Below, piece after piece: positions 25,318 through 33,692 of a stretch of 64,000 nt of DNA. Within the stretch, counting starts at the first letter, position 1. Each line of letters begins with the position of its first letter. The position numbers were made by a program, and so were the translations under genes. Under the pieces are notes generated by a model, which had not been told where the DNA came from, made no database searches, and saw only the letters and a list, made by a program, of their open reading frames with translations. Source of the DNA: Mucilaginibacter yixingensis (lineage in GTDB: Bacteria; Bacteroidota; Bacteroidia; Sphingobacteriales; Sphingobacteriaceae); contig NZ_CP160205.1 in assembly GCF_041080815.1 (NCBI RefSeq), forward strand, positions 4,340,001 through 4,404,000. The letters run 5' to 3'.

Positions 25318-25617
25318 TCAACTTTTCTTCTCCTTTGTTTTGTTAAGATTCGATTTCCGGATCTGATTCAGGAGGATATCGTTCGTCTTGTTCTCCTTTG
25401 CTACTGGATCAGCCTTAATGACCAAGCTAACTATAAATGCAGAAAGAGCCACAAATAAAACCAATGCGGTTTCTGCTGCATGCTTATCATACACAACAGG
25501 CACATCCGTAATAAAAGTCATCAGGAACACCAAAAACGAAGCAAGCAAAAACAAGCTCGCCAGCGCACGCAAGCTATAAACCAATACTTTCCGCCAAAAC
25601 AAGTTACCTGTTTTCAT
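25318..25617 (-). CDS. Hypothetical two-helix membrane protein
   Basis: 99 aa with membrane segments at about 13-36 and 46-66, and a Lys/Asn-rich C-terminal tail predicted cytosolic. No family recognised. It lies immediately downstream of the MFS transporter on the same strand (gap 25 bp on the MFS stop side), but it is upstream in transcription order, so it may be the first gene of a separate unit. Confidence 0.55.
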   Translation of the reverse strand: MKTGNLFWRKVLVYSLRALASLFLLASFLVFLMTFITDVPVVYDKHAAETALVLFVALSAFIVSLVIKADPVAKENKTNDILLNQIRKSNLNKTKEKKS

Positions 25618-25642
25618 TTGCCAGTTTGGCTATATTTATCGA

Positions 25643-26926
25643 TCAATCCGCATTCTGCGTCATCAGGGTGCGGGCACCGATCAAGGCGATCAATGTCAGC
25701 GCTGCCACACCTGTTAAATAATACCCAACATACGCCAGGCCATAATTATGCGCCAGCATAGTAGCCAAATAAGGCGTAAGCGAAGCACCTAAAATACCGG
25801 CTATAGTGAAAGCCAGCGAAGCCCCGGTGTATCGTACCGATGCCGGGAAAATACCAGCCAGGGCAGTACCAATCGGGCCATAAGTGAGGCCCATTAAGAA
25901 CATGCCTAGCGAGAGGAATATAGCTGTAACCGCTAAACTACCGGTGGAGAACAGCGGCGCAAACATCAGCCCGAACACCATAATACCAATGGTAGCCACC
26001 ACAAGCATTTTGTTACGACCATATTTATCGGCCACTACTGCCGAGAGCGGGATGCCCAGACCGAAAAACAGCATCGAGATCATTTGGATAATCAGGAAAC
26101 TACTTTTTGTATAATGCAGTGCCGATGTACCCCAGCTGAGTGTAAACACCGTCATCAAATAAAACAGCAGGAAAGTGGTGATGGTAATTACCGTACCCAG
26201 CGTAATAGCCATGGTATGCTTTACAAAAACATCGGCAAAGGGCACTGCAGAGCGTTCGTTTTTGTCAATGATCTTCATAAACTCCGGCGTTTCAGTAATC
26301 TTCAAACGAATATATAGGCCCAGCCACACCAACAACGCACTGGCAATAAAAGGGATGCGCCAGCCGTAGCCAATAAAGGCACTCTCGCTCATGGTTTTAC
26401 TGAGGATAAAGAATATACCGCTTGATAGCAGGAACCCGATAGGCGCCCCCAACTGCGGGAACATGCCGTACCAGGCTTTTTTATTTGGAGGCGCATTCTC
26501 GGTAGCCAGCAATACGGCACCGCCCCACTCACCGCCCAAACCAAGTCCCTGACCAAAACGGAACAACGCCAACAGTATAGGCGCCCAAATGCCGATGGTG
26601 GCATAACCCGGCAACAAACCAATAGCAACGGTTGATGGCCCCATGGTCATCAAAGCGGCAACCAGGGTGGCTTTGCGCCCTTTACGATCGCCAAAGTGAC
26701 CAAAGATGGCCGCGCCTAACGGTCGGGCGAAGAAGGCCAGGGCAAACGTAGCGAGCGACTCAAGCGTGGCTGAAGTAGGATCGGCAGCGCGGAAAAACAG
26801 CTTTGGGAATACCAGCACTGCAGCGGTGGCATAAATATAAAAATCAAAAAACTCAATAGTGGTGCCGATAAGACTGGCGGTAAGAATGCGGCTTACCGAG
26901 TTGGCAGGTGCAGGTTGCTGATTCAT
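25643..26926 (-). CDS. MFS transporter, metabolite:H+ symporter type (ProP/ShiA-like)
   Basis: 427 aa from the ATG at 26926 (MNQQPAPANSVSRIL); an upstream in-frame ATG adds 41 residues that run through repeat DNA and is rejected. Twelve membrane helices are predicted. Signatures of the MHS subfamily are IGTTIEFFDFYIYATAA in helix 1, FGHFGDRKGRKATL between helices 2 and 3, and GLGLGGEWGGAVLLA in helix 4. Likely substrate is a small organic acid or compatible solute. Confidence 0.9.
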   Translation of the reverse strand: MNQQPAPANSVSRILTASLIGTTIEFFDFYIYATAAVLVFPKLFFRAADPTSATLESLATFALAFFARPLGAAIFGHFGDRKGRKATLVAALMTMGPSTVAIGLLPGYATIGIWAPILLALFRFGQGLGLGGEWGGAVLLATENAPPNKKAWYGMFPQLGAPIGFLLSSGIFFILSKTMSESAFIGYGWRIPFIASALLVWLGLYIRLKITETPEFMKIIDKNERSAVPFADVFVKHTMAITLGTVITITTFLLFYLMTVFTLSWGTSALHYTKSSFLIIQMISMLFFGLGIPLSAVVADKYGRNKMLVVATIGIMVFGLMFAPLFSTGSLAVTAIFLSLGMFLMGLTYGPIGTALAGIFPASVRYTGASLAFTIAGILGASLTPYLATMLAHNYGLAYVGYYLTGVAALTLIALIGARTLMTQNAD

Positions 26927-26988
26927 GGCCCCAAACTTATTAAATTTGAGGGAATGAGGCAATTGCCGCATTAGGCAAACAGAAAAAT

Positions 26989-27030
26989 GGCAAGGAAGGG
27001 TTTTATCTATCGGATAAACCCCTCCCTGCC
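26989..27030 (-). terminator. Hairpin between the SUMF1/BNR gene and the MFS gene
   Basis: GGCAAGGAAGGGTTTTATC faces GGATAAACCCCTCCCTGCC around a 4-nt loop. It would end transcripts of the gene stopping at 27084. Adjacent CACCCCTCCCCAAGGAGGG belongs to the CCCCTCC repeat family. Confidence 0.6.
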
Positions 27031-27083
27031 ATTGCACTGCCTTACGCACCCCTCCCCAAGGAGGGATTGAGCTACCCCTTTTA

Positions 27084-29546
27084 TTATAACTCTGCTCTTT
27101 GAGTTCCGTGCGATTCTCTGCCTTCGTAAAACATCATCTCGCGGACAACCTTACCGTTGGCATCCCATAAAGTTGCCGGGCCGTGAGCGGTTAATCCAAC
27201 CCATGACGATTCTGATTTCTTTTTGCCGTCGGGCCAGTATTTAGTTAGGATGATGGTGCCGTACGGCGTGTGGTCACGCGTCCAGTTCAGGCTACCGTCG
27301 GTATTCCAGTATGATTCCACACCTTCAATATGTCCGTTATTATAATTGGCTTCATATTGTTTCTGCCCATTGGGCCAAAACCAGGCTTGTTTGCCGTGCA
27401 GTACAAACCCATCTTTACTGGTCCATCCGCTGTAACTTACCCTAGCTTTACCGTTTTTGTAGGTTTCCTGCTGCTGAATCAGTTTAGCGTTATCAACCTT
27501 TCCGGGCAGCTCGTTCACCTCTCCGGTAAAGTCAGATAAGATCCAGGCCTCATTAAACGCAAAGTGCATGGATGGTTTCCCTTTTGATGTCATCAGATTA
27601 ATCACACCGTTGGGGCTCTGCGTTACGTCGCAATAGCCCAGGGTTCCCCAGGCTTGCTGTGGTTTTTTACCTTTAGCCACGCGACCGGTCCAATCATTAT
27701 GCTGCGGCGCCATAGCCAGGCGCTTAATCTTCCAGGTTTCGCCTTCGTCGTCAGAAAGAGCAACGTAAGCACCGCGTTCGGTAATATCTTTCGGTGGCGG
27801 GATGTCCATCATTTTGATATCCTGAAAATCGCCGGCGAAGAAAAGTTTACCGTCTTTCAAACGCATGATGGTTGGCCGTTGGTTACTGCCCAATGCCGCG
27901 AATGGTGTTTTAATTTTATCGGTCCAGGTCTTGCCATTGTCTGATGAATAACTTTTTGGCATATAACCATCCACGTTAGAGTTTTTACCCCCCATGGCCA
28001 AAATGCGGTTATCTTTCAGCGGGATGAAAGCAGTATGTCTGCCGTGTGTGCGGCCCCCGGTATCGTACCATGTTTTCCCATTGTCATGGCTGGCCCACAA
28101 AAGTGAAGTCGAACCTTCAGCATCACTGCCAAAATAAATGGTGCCATCGCTTCCGCGGAAGGCGCTGGTAATTGGCTGAGGTGCAAACGGACCAACTTCA
28201 CCTTTAACCAGCGGCGTGGTAAGTGGTGTCCAGGTGGCTCCGTTATCGGTTGATTTGGTAAACACAAAAGGAACGGTACCCAAACCGCGACCACCACCAA
28301 AGAACCACAATGTTCCGTTATCGTTCCACAACAAGGCTGATTGATCGTTTACGCTTGACCGATCATAAAAAACTTCCGGCAGTTCCCATTCCTCTGCACC
28401 ATTTCGCAGGCGGGTAACCACCATAGTAGCATTAGGAGCCGATTCGCTTTTTGTGCGGGATGATGAAAAACCGATCAACAATAAATCGCCATTAGGGCAG
28501 CCAACAATCCCGCTGCTATGCACCTTACCCTGATTTGCAGGATCAAGACCTACGGTTTCATTTTCAATCGGCATGGTTAAATCTGGCGGTGATGCCATCA
28601 CCTGTCTGGCTTTAAAGTATGGCTTTGCAGGATCAGGACCAGCAACAGCAAGCGCTGTGTTTTGAATTACCCCCTGCAACGGAAAGCTATAGGCAAATGC
28701 CGTAGCCTCGGTTTTTGGTAATGCCGCCTGCACTACCCTGAAACCGATATAATGTGGGGCAGGCTGGGTTGAACCTGCAGCAGGACAATCTGGCTGTAAG
28801 CTGCCCCTGTTGGCTGAACGATAAAAGGCCAGATCTTTAATCGGGCCAAATTGCTTGGTGTGTTCATCCATTTCTGAGGTACTTGCCGGTCCGCCGCGTA
28901 CCACTTTTGCCCAGCCGCTTTGATAACCCACCGGGTCTGTTTGCCCGCCAGCCGTGTATGGGCCGTACCAATCATAACACCATTCGGCAACGCCCGAGGC
29001 CATACCCTTCAATCCCCAGGGATTAACATCAGACGGCGGCGGAGTGGCACCTGACCAAAACATGCTGGTAGCACCTGCGCGGCTGCTATACTCCCACTCT
29101 GCCTCGGTTGGCAAACGGTAAGGTTTCCCTTCTTTTTTACTCAGCCATTGGCAAAAAGCCATCGCATCGTTCCAGCTGATGCCAGAAACGTAGGGGCTGA
29201 AATCTTTACCAACGTGATATTCTTTATTAAATAAGCGGTATTGCTCCTCGGTAACTTCGGTCTGAGAGATCAGGAACGGGTAAGTGATCGTTACCTTGTG
29301 CACCGGCGTTTCATCATAATAAGGTGCGTCTTTAGAAAAATCGTTTTTCTTATCGAGGCTAAAACTGGTTTCTGTTGCACCCATGTTAAAAGATCCCGGC
29401 GAAATAGGTACCAGGGCCATCCCTATAGAGTTGGTTATGGCTTTCTTTTTTGCCGGGTGCACGCTTTGCGCATGCGCATTTGTGAGTACCGTGCACAGCA
29501 GTAAAGCCTGTATAAGGTACGCGCCTGGGGTTCGGTAAGGATTCAT
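27084..29546 (-). CDS. Secreted SUMF1-like / BNR (sialidase-like) / MORN fusion protein
   Basis: 820 aa from the ATG at 29546 with a signal peptide ending LTNAHAQ (an ATG 17 codons upstream is alternative). Residues about 35-280 form a SUMF1/FGE-like domain (MALVPISPGSFNMG, ISWNDAMAFCQWLSKKEGKPYRLPTEAEWEYSSRAG, GFRVV). The two catalytic Cys of true formylglycine enzymes are not visible in the RGG region. Residues about 310-680 hold at least four Asp-boxes (STDNGATW, HDNGKTW, SSDNGKTW, SDDEGETW) of a beta-propeller. The end carries MORN_2-like repeats (WPNGQKQYEANYNNG, YWPDGKKKSES). Probably a surface glycan-binding or hydrolytic protein. Confidence 0.8.
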   Translation of the reverse strand: MNPYRTPGAYLIQALLLCTVLTNAHAQSVHPAKKKAITNSIGMALVPISPGSFNMGATETSFSLDKKNDFSKDAPYYDETPVHKVTITYPFLISQTEVTEEQYRLFNKEYHVGKDFSPYVSGISWNDAMAFCQWLSKKEGKPYRLPTEAEWEYSSRAGATSMFWSGATPPPSDVNPWGLKGMASGVAEWCYDWYGPYTAGGQTDPVGYQSGWAKVVRGGPASTSEMDEHTKQFGPIKDLAFYRSANRGSLQPDCPAAGSTQPAPHYIGFRVVQAALPKTEATAFAYSFPLQGVIQNTALAVAGPDPAKPYFKARQVMASPPDLTMPIENETVGLDPANQGKVHSSGIVGCPNGDLLLIGFSSSRTKSESAPNATMVVTRLRNGAEEWELPEVFYDRSSVNDQSALLWNDNGTLWFFGGGRGLGTVPFVFTKSTDNGATWTPLTTPLVKGEVGPFAPQPITSAFRGSDGTIYFGSDAEGSTSLLWASHDNGKTWYDTGGRTHGRHTAFIPLKDNRILAMGGKNSNVDGYMPKSYSSDNGKTWTDKIKTPFAALGSNQRPTIMRLKDGKLFFAGDFQDIKMMDIPPPKDITERGAYVALSDDEGETWKIKRLAMAPQHNDWTGRVAKGKKPQQAWGTLGYCDVTQSPNGVINLMTSKGKPSMHFAFNEAWILSDFTGEVNELPGKVDNAKLIQQQETYKNGKARVSYSGWTSKDGFVLHGKQAWFWPNGQKQYEANYNNGHIEGVESYWNTDGSLNWTRDHTPYGTIILTKYWPDGKKKSESSWVGLTAHGPATLWDANGKVVREMMFYEGRESHGTQRAEL

Positions 29547-30361
29547 AAAAGAGGTTAGTGGTTTATGCAAAACTATCTTGTTTGAAATGACTCGCAAGTC
29601 AAACTTTCAATTGTATCTTACTTTTTACCACAACATTCCCTTTCTCGTCTTGCCAGATACCTGCCTGATCTAAGCTAAGACCAGTTAATCTTATTCTTTA
29701 TACATTCAAGACCACACGCGATGCAAATTCATTTGCTTAAATGAAAAATTATGATAATATTGTACATAAAAATGATATAAAGAGGAAATATTCAACTCTG
29801 ATATTATCTGAAATTAGTTCTTGAAACTATTATACTAACCAATTAAGACAGGGCAGTTCCTAACCAAAGCCGTACTGCAGTCTATTTCATTAAACCTGTA
29901 ACCCCTTACAGCAAGGGGAAAGGGATAAGTATGCTTATTAACCTAAAACAAACTATATGAAAAGACTTTTACAAAACTTCTCTTTTTGTTCTCCTGGTCA
30001 AACCAAATGCCAGACACCGGTCCAGCATTTCGGCAGGCAGATCATTGGTACAGATGGTCACCCATCGTTCTCCGTTGATAATGTTTCCACTACAGGGATA
30101 AAGCGCATCGTCACGGATATCTAACACCAGTTTTCATTTTACCGATTATTCAATAAAAGTTCCTGTAAGTAAGAACTTTTGAATGCCTTATAAACTGTTA
30201 TAGCTATTTATAAGCATCCATACCGTTCAAACCTTTACAAGCTCATTTACCGGATAATTGAAATACTCCCAACAGCTGGTAGTTAAGCCAGTGACATTGG
30301 GACCGGGTAAAAACTATCCATTTAACTTGTTTTTAAATCTAACCAACTATAGAACACCATT
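29547..30361. other. AT-rich intergenic region upstream of the SusC gene
   Basis: 815 bp between divergent genes. I see a small hairpin CCCCTTACAGCAAGGGG (29902-29918) and one 55-codon ORF (29957-30124) starting MKRLLQNFSFCSPGQTK that resembles nothing known to me. No clear TTG/TAnnTTTG pair was fixed. The length suggests a long 5' leader or regulatory region for the SusC/SusD transcript. Confidence 0.4.
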
Positions 30362-33300
30362 ATGAATCCAACTTTAACGCGGGGCCGTACAGCGCGCCTC
30401 AAGTACCTAAGGCTGCCAGGCGAACGCAGTCTTCAGAAAATCTTTCTGACCACTACCATGCTGTCCGCCATCTTTATGGCGACGCCCCAGCAATCATCAG
30501 CTAAAGCACTCAATATTGAGCAAAACCAGTTGGTTGCCGCCGCTCCAATTAAAGGTACTGTGGTTGACGAGAAGAACGAACCGCTTCCTGGCGCAACGGT
30601 AAAAGTAAAAGGCACATCAACCGTTGTTGCTACAGATATAAAAGGCGCATTCTCCATCAACGCATCAAAAGGCGACGTTTTGGTGGTAAGCTTTGTAGGC
30701 TACAAAGAAACGGAAGTAAAAGTTGGCGATGCTGGCAGTGTATCGGTAAAACTCCAGCCAATTGATAAGACCCTGGACGAGGTGGTGGTGATGGGCTTTG
30801 GCACCATGAAAAAGCGCGATCTGACAGGTGCGGTGTCTGTAGTGAAAGCTGAAGACATTGTGGCCCGACCTGGACCAGACCCTATTGAGTCATTACAAGG
30901 TAGGGTTGCCGGTTTGGATATTACCCGCTCATCCGGTCAGGCTGGCTCTGGGATAAACATTCAGCTACGTGGTAACCGTTCATTGGCGGCCAGTAACGGT
31001 GCGCCAACGGTCATTATTGATGGTTTGCCGGGCGATTATTCAACCCTGAACGCCAATGATATTGAATCAATTGAAGTATTGAAAGACGCATCTTCAACCG
31101 CGGTTTATGGTTCAAATGGCGCCAACGGTGTAATTATTATTACCACCAAAGCAGGCAAAGCAGGCAAAATGAATATCGACTTTAACTCGTATTATGGCTA
31201 TAACGGTTGGTCTGTTGTACCTAAAATGCTGACCGGCGAGAGTTATTTGCAAGCTAAACGCGATGCATACAGCTACGTTTGGGATGCAACCAACCTAAAA
31301 TGGACAACAACGGGCGCTATCTGGCAGTCGCCTGCTGATGATCCTACCATTTTTGGTGCACAAAGATGGGCGCTGTATCAGCAAGGTCAGTTTGTTGATT
31401 GGCCAAGTGTATTTCTGCGCAAAAACCCGGCTACTCAAAACTACAGCTTAGCGGTTTCCGGCGGTACAGAAAACACCAAAGCGTATGTTTCTTTTAATTA
31501 TCAGAACGAAAACGGCCAGTACACCGGTGATGATTATAAAAACTATGCTACCAATATCCGTATCGACCATAAGGTTAGAAACTGGGTCTCTATCGGCGCC
31601 AATGTTAAAGCATCATACGTAGTTAGAAACAAGGCTACAGACAAGCTGGAAAACGCACTGACAACAGATCCGCTGGTTCAACCTTATAATGCCGACGGAA
31701 CCTTAAATACGGTATTAGGTAACAACGTGTATAACCTGTTACTTAATTATCAACCCGGCGTTTATGCCAACACGGATAACAACACCAAGGTATTTTTCAA
31801 TCCTTATGTAGAGATTAGACCAATCAAAGGTTTAAGCATATTATCTCGCGCTGGCTTTGAAATGGATTACAGCAACACCTACCGGTTTGATGGTATTGGT
31901 TCTGTTGCTTATGTATACTCTAACGCAAACATTGCTAAAGCAAGCATCACCCAAAATCGTTTTCAAGGCATCCAGTGGGAAAACATCCTGACCTACAATT
32001 TTAAAGTCAAACGAGATCACGATTTTACTTTTACCGCAGCCAGCACATATTACGATAACAAAAACACCAACACTCAGCAAAATCAAAGCAATATCACCTC
32101 AAATAATTTTGAGTGGTATAAAATGACCGGCGATGTTAACACTACAGCTACGTCAAGCTACACCATGACAAAAAACATGGCTTTGATTGGCCGTTTAAAT
32201 TACTCTTACCAAGGTAAGTATCTTTTCTCGGCCAGTATTCGTCATGAGGGCGCTTCGCAATTGTATTACACCAACCGTTGGGATAACTTCTTTGGTCTTT
32301 CTGCTGGTTGGAGGATCTCTCAGGAAAGTTTTATGGCCGGCACAAAATCATGGCTGGATGACCTGAAATTGCGTGGAAGCTGGGGCACTACCGGCGCATC
32401 GGGTATTCCTGCGTATAGCTCTGTTTCTAACGTAGAGTCAGTAAATGCCGCTTTAGGTGGTACAACAGTGCCTATTTTCCGCAATTCCAAATTCCTGACC
32501 AATCCTGATTTGAAATGGGAAAGATCTACCACCACCGACATCGGCTTGGATGCATCAGTTCTTAACAGCCGTGTTAATTTATCTTTAGATTATTATAACA
32601 CCGGCACCCCGAACGTTATTTACCAAGTAGGGCTGCCAAGTATTTATGGCTCTTATACGCCTGGCGTGAGTTATTCAACCAATGTTAACATTGCCAATAC
32701 CAACAACAAGGGTATAGAGGTAACACTGAGCACACGCAACATTGTTAAAAAAGACTTTGAATGGTCATCAGCTATCTCTTACTCCTACAACAAAGAAAAA
32801 GTTCTTAAAATAACCAATGGTACCAACAACGTGGCTAACACCAGGAGCGGTCAGTCTAACGTAAATGATGGCAACTATACGCTGATGCTTGGTCAGCCAG
32901 TTAACTCCTTCCGTGATTTTAAACTGGATGGTGTTTGGCAAATTGGCCAGGAACAGGATGCCTTGGCCTTTAACAAACGTCCCGGCGATTTGATGGTTGA
33001 TGTACCGGGCCTGACACATGTTGGCCCTGGTGTTTATACCAAAACAGCAACAGACGGTACTGTTACCTATTATTACGGCAACCTTGCCTTAGCCCAAAAG
33101 TACAACCCGGCTTTGACCGCGGCAACCAACTACTACAACTATGGTTCTGCTGATTATCAACCGGTTGGTCACAACAGCCCCGATTGGTCGCTTGGCTTCC
33201 AGAACACATTCAAATACAAAAGCTTTGATCTGGGTATCTATACATACATGCGTTGGGGACAAACCATTAGCTACACCATGATGGGCTGGTACCAGCCAAA

Positions 33301-33673
33301 CGGATTTGCTACCAATGCAAGCCCTTCAAGAACCTTCCCAGCTAACTTCAATTATTGGACACCAAACAATCCGTCAAACGTATTCCCGGTAATGAATTAC
33401 CAGTCAACCACTTCAAACATGATTGGTTTTTCAGGCTTAAGCTATGTTGACGGTTCATTCTTAAAAATAAAGAACATCACATTGGGTTACACGCTACCTG
33501 CAAGCCTTGCCAAAAAAATAGCCTTACAGAAATTGCGCGTATATGCAACGATTACCAACCCACTGATCATTACCAAAAGCCCGCTGCTAAAAGACTACGA
33601 TCCGGAGATGAATGGCAGCATGGCATATCCATTAACTAAACAATTGGTGTTTGGGCTTAATGTAACATTGTAA
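30362..33673 (+). CDS. SusC/RagA-family TonB-linked outer-membrane protein
   Basis: 1103 aa. After an N-terminal leader comes a carboxypeptidase-regulatory-like domain (about 60-135, IKGTVVDEKNEPLPGATVKV). The plug follows, with the TonB-box-adjacent DEVVVMGFGTMKKRDLTGAV and family signature VIIDGLPGDYSTLNANDIES, then the 22-strand barrel ending in aromatic strands. It imports oligosaccharides or other large nutrients with its SusD partner, 19 bp downstream. The ligand is unknown because no glycosidase is in the same operon. Confidence 0.96.
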   Translation: MNPTLTRGRTARLKYLRLPGERSLQKIFLTTTMLSAIFMATPQQSSAKALNIEQNQLVAAAPIKGTVVDEKNEPLPGATVKVKGTSTVVATDIKGAFSINASKGDVLVVSFVGYKETEVKVGDAGSVSVKLQPIDKTLDEVVVMGFGTMKKRDLTGAVSVVKAEDIVARPGPDPIESLQGRVAGLDITRSSGQAGSGINIQLRGNRSLAASNGAPTVIIDGLPGDYSTLNANDIESIEVLKDASSTAVYGSNGANGVIIITTKAGKAGKMNIDFNSYYGYNGWSVVPKMLTGESYLQAKRDAYSYVWDATNLKWTTTGAIWQSPADDPTIFGAQRWALYQQGQFVDWPSVFLRKNPATQNYSLAVSGGTENTKAYVSFNYQNENGQYTGDDYKNYATNIRIDHKVRNWVSIGANVKASYVVRNKATDKLENALTTDPLVQPYNADGTLNTVLGNNVYNLLLNYQPGVYANTDNNTKVFFNPYVEIRPIKGLSILSRAGFEMDYSNTYRFDGIGSVAYVYSNANIAKASITQNRFQGIQWENILTYNFKVKRDHDFTFTAASTYYDNKNTNTQQNQSNITSNNFEWYKMTGDVNTTATSSYTMTKNMALIGRLNYSYQGKYLFSASIRHEGASQLYYTNRWDNFFGLSAGWRISQESFMAGTKSWLDDLKLRGSWGTTGASGIPAYSSVSNVESVNAALGGTTVPIFRNSKFLTNPDLKWERSTTTDIGLDASVLNSRVNLSLDYYNTGTPNVIYQVGLPSIYGSYTPGVSYSTNVNIANTNNKGIEVTLSTRNIVKKDFEWSSAISYSYNKEKVLKITNGTNNVANTRSGQSNVNDGNYTLMLGQPVNSFRDFKLDGVWQIGQEQDALAFNKRPGDLMVDVPGLTHVGPGVYTKTATDGTVTYYYGNLALAQKYNPALTAATNYYNYGSADYQPVGHNSPDWSLGFQNTFKYKSFDLGIYTYMRWGQTISYTMMGWYQPNGFATNASPSRTFPANFNYWTPNNPSNVFPVMNYQSTTSNMIGFSGLSYVDGSFLKIKNITLGYTLPASLAKKIALQKLRVYATITNPLIITKSPLLKDYDPEMNGSMAYPLTKQLVFGLNVTL

Positions 33674-33692
33674 ACCAATAAGAAAACAAAAA

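Noticed and set aside
26927..27049. 41-codon N-terminal extension of the MFS gene
   Set aside because: It runs through the terminator hairpin and repeat DNA; the helix-1 start is at 26926.
27084..29546. Considered as a true formylglycine-generating enzyme
   Set aside because: The expected Cys pair near the RGG region is not seen, no sulfatase is adjacent, and the protein is fused to propeller and MORN repeats.
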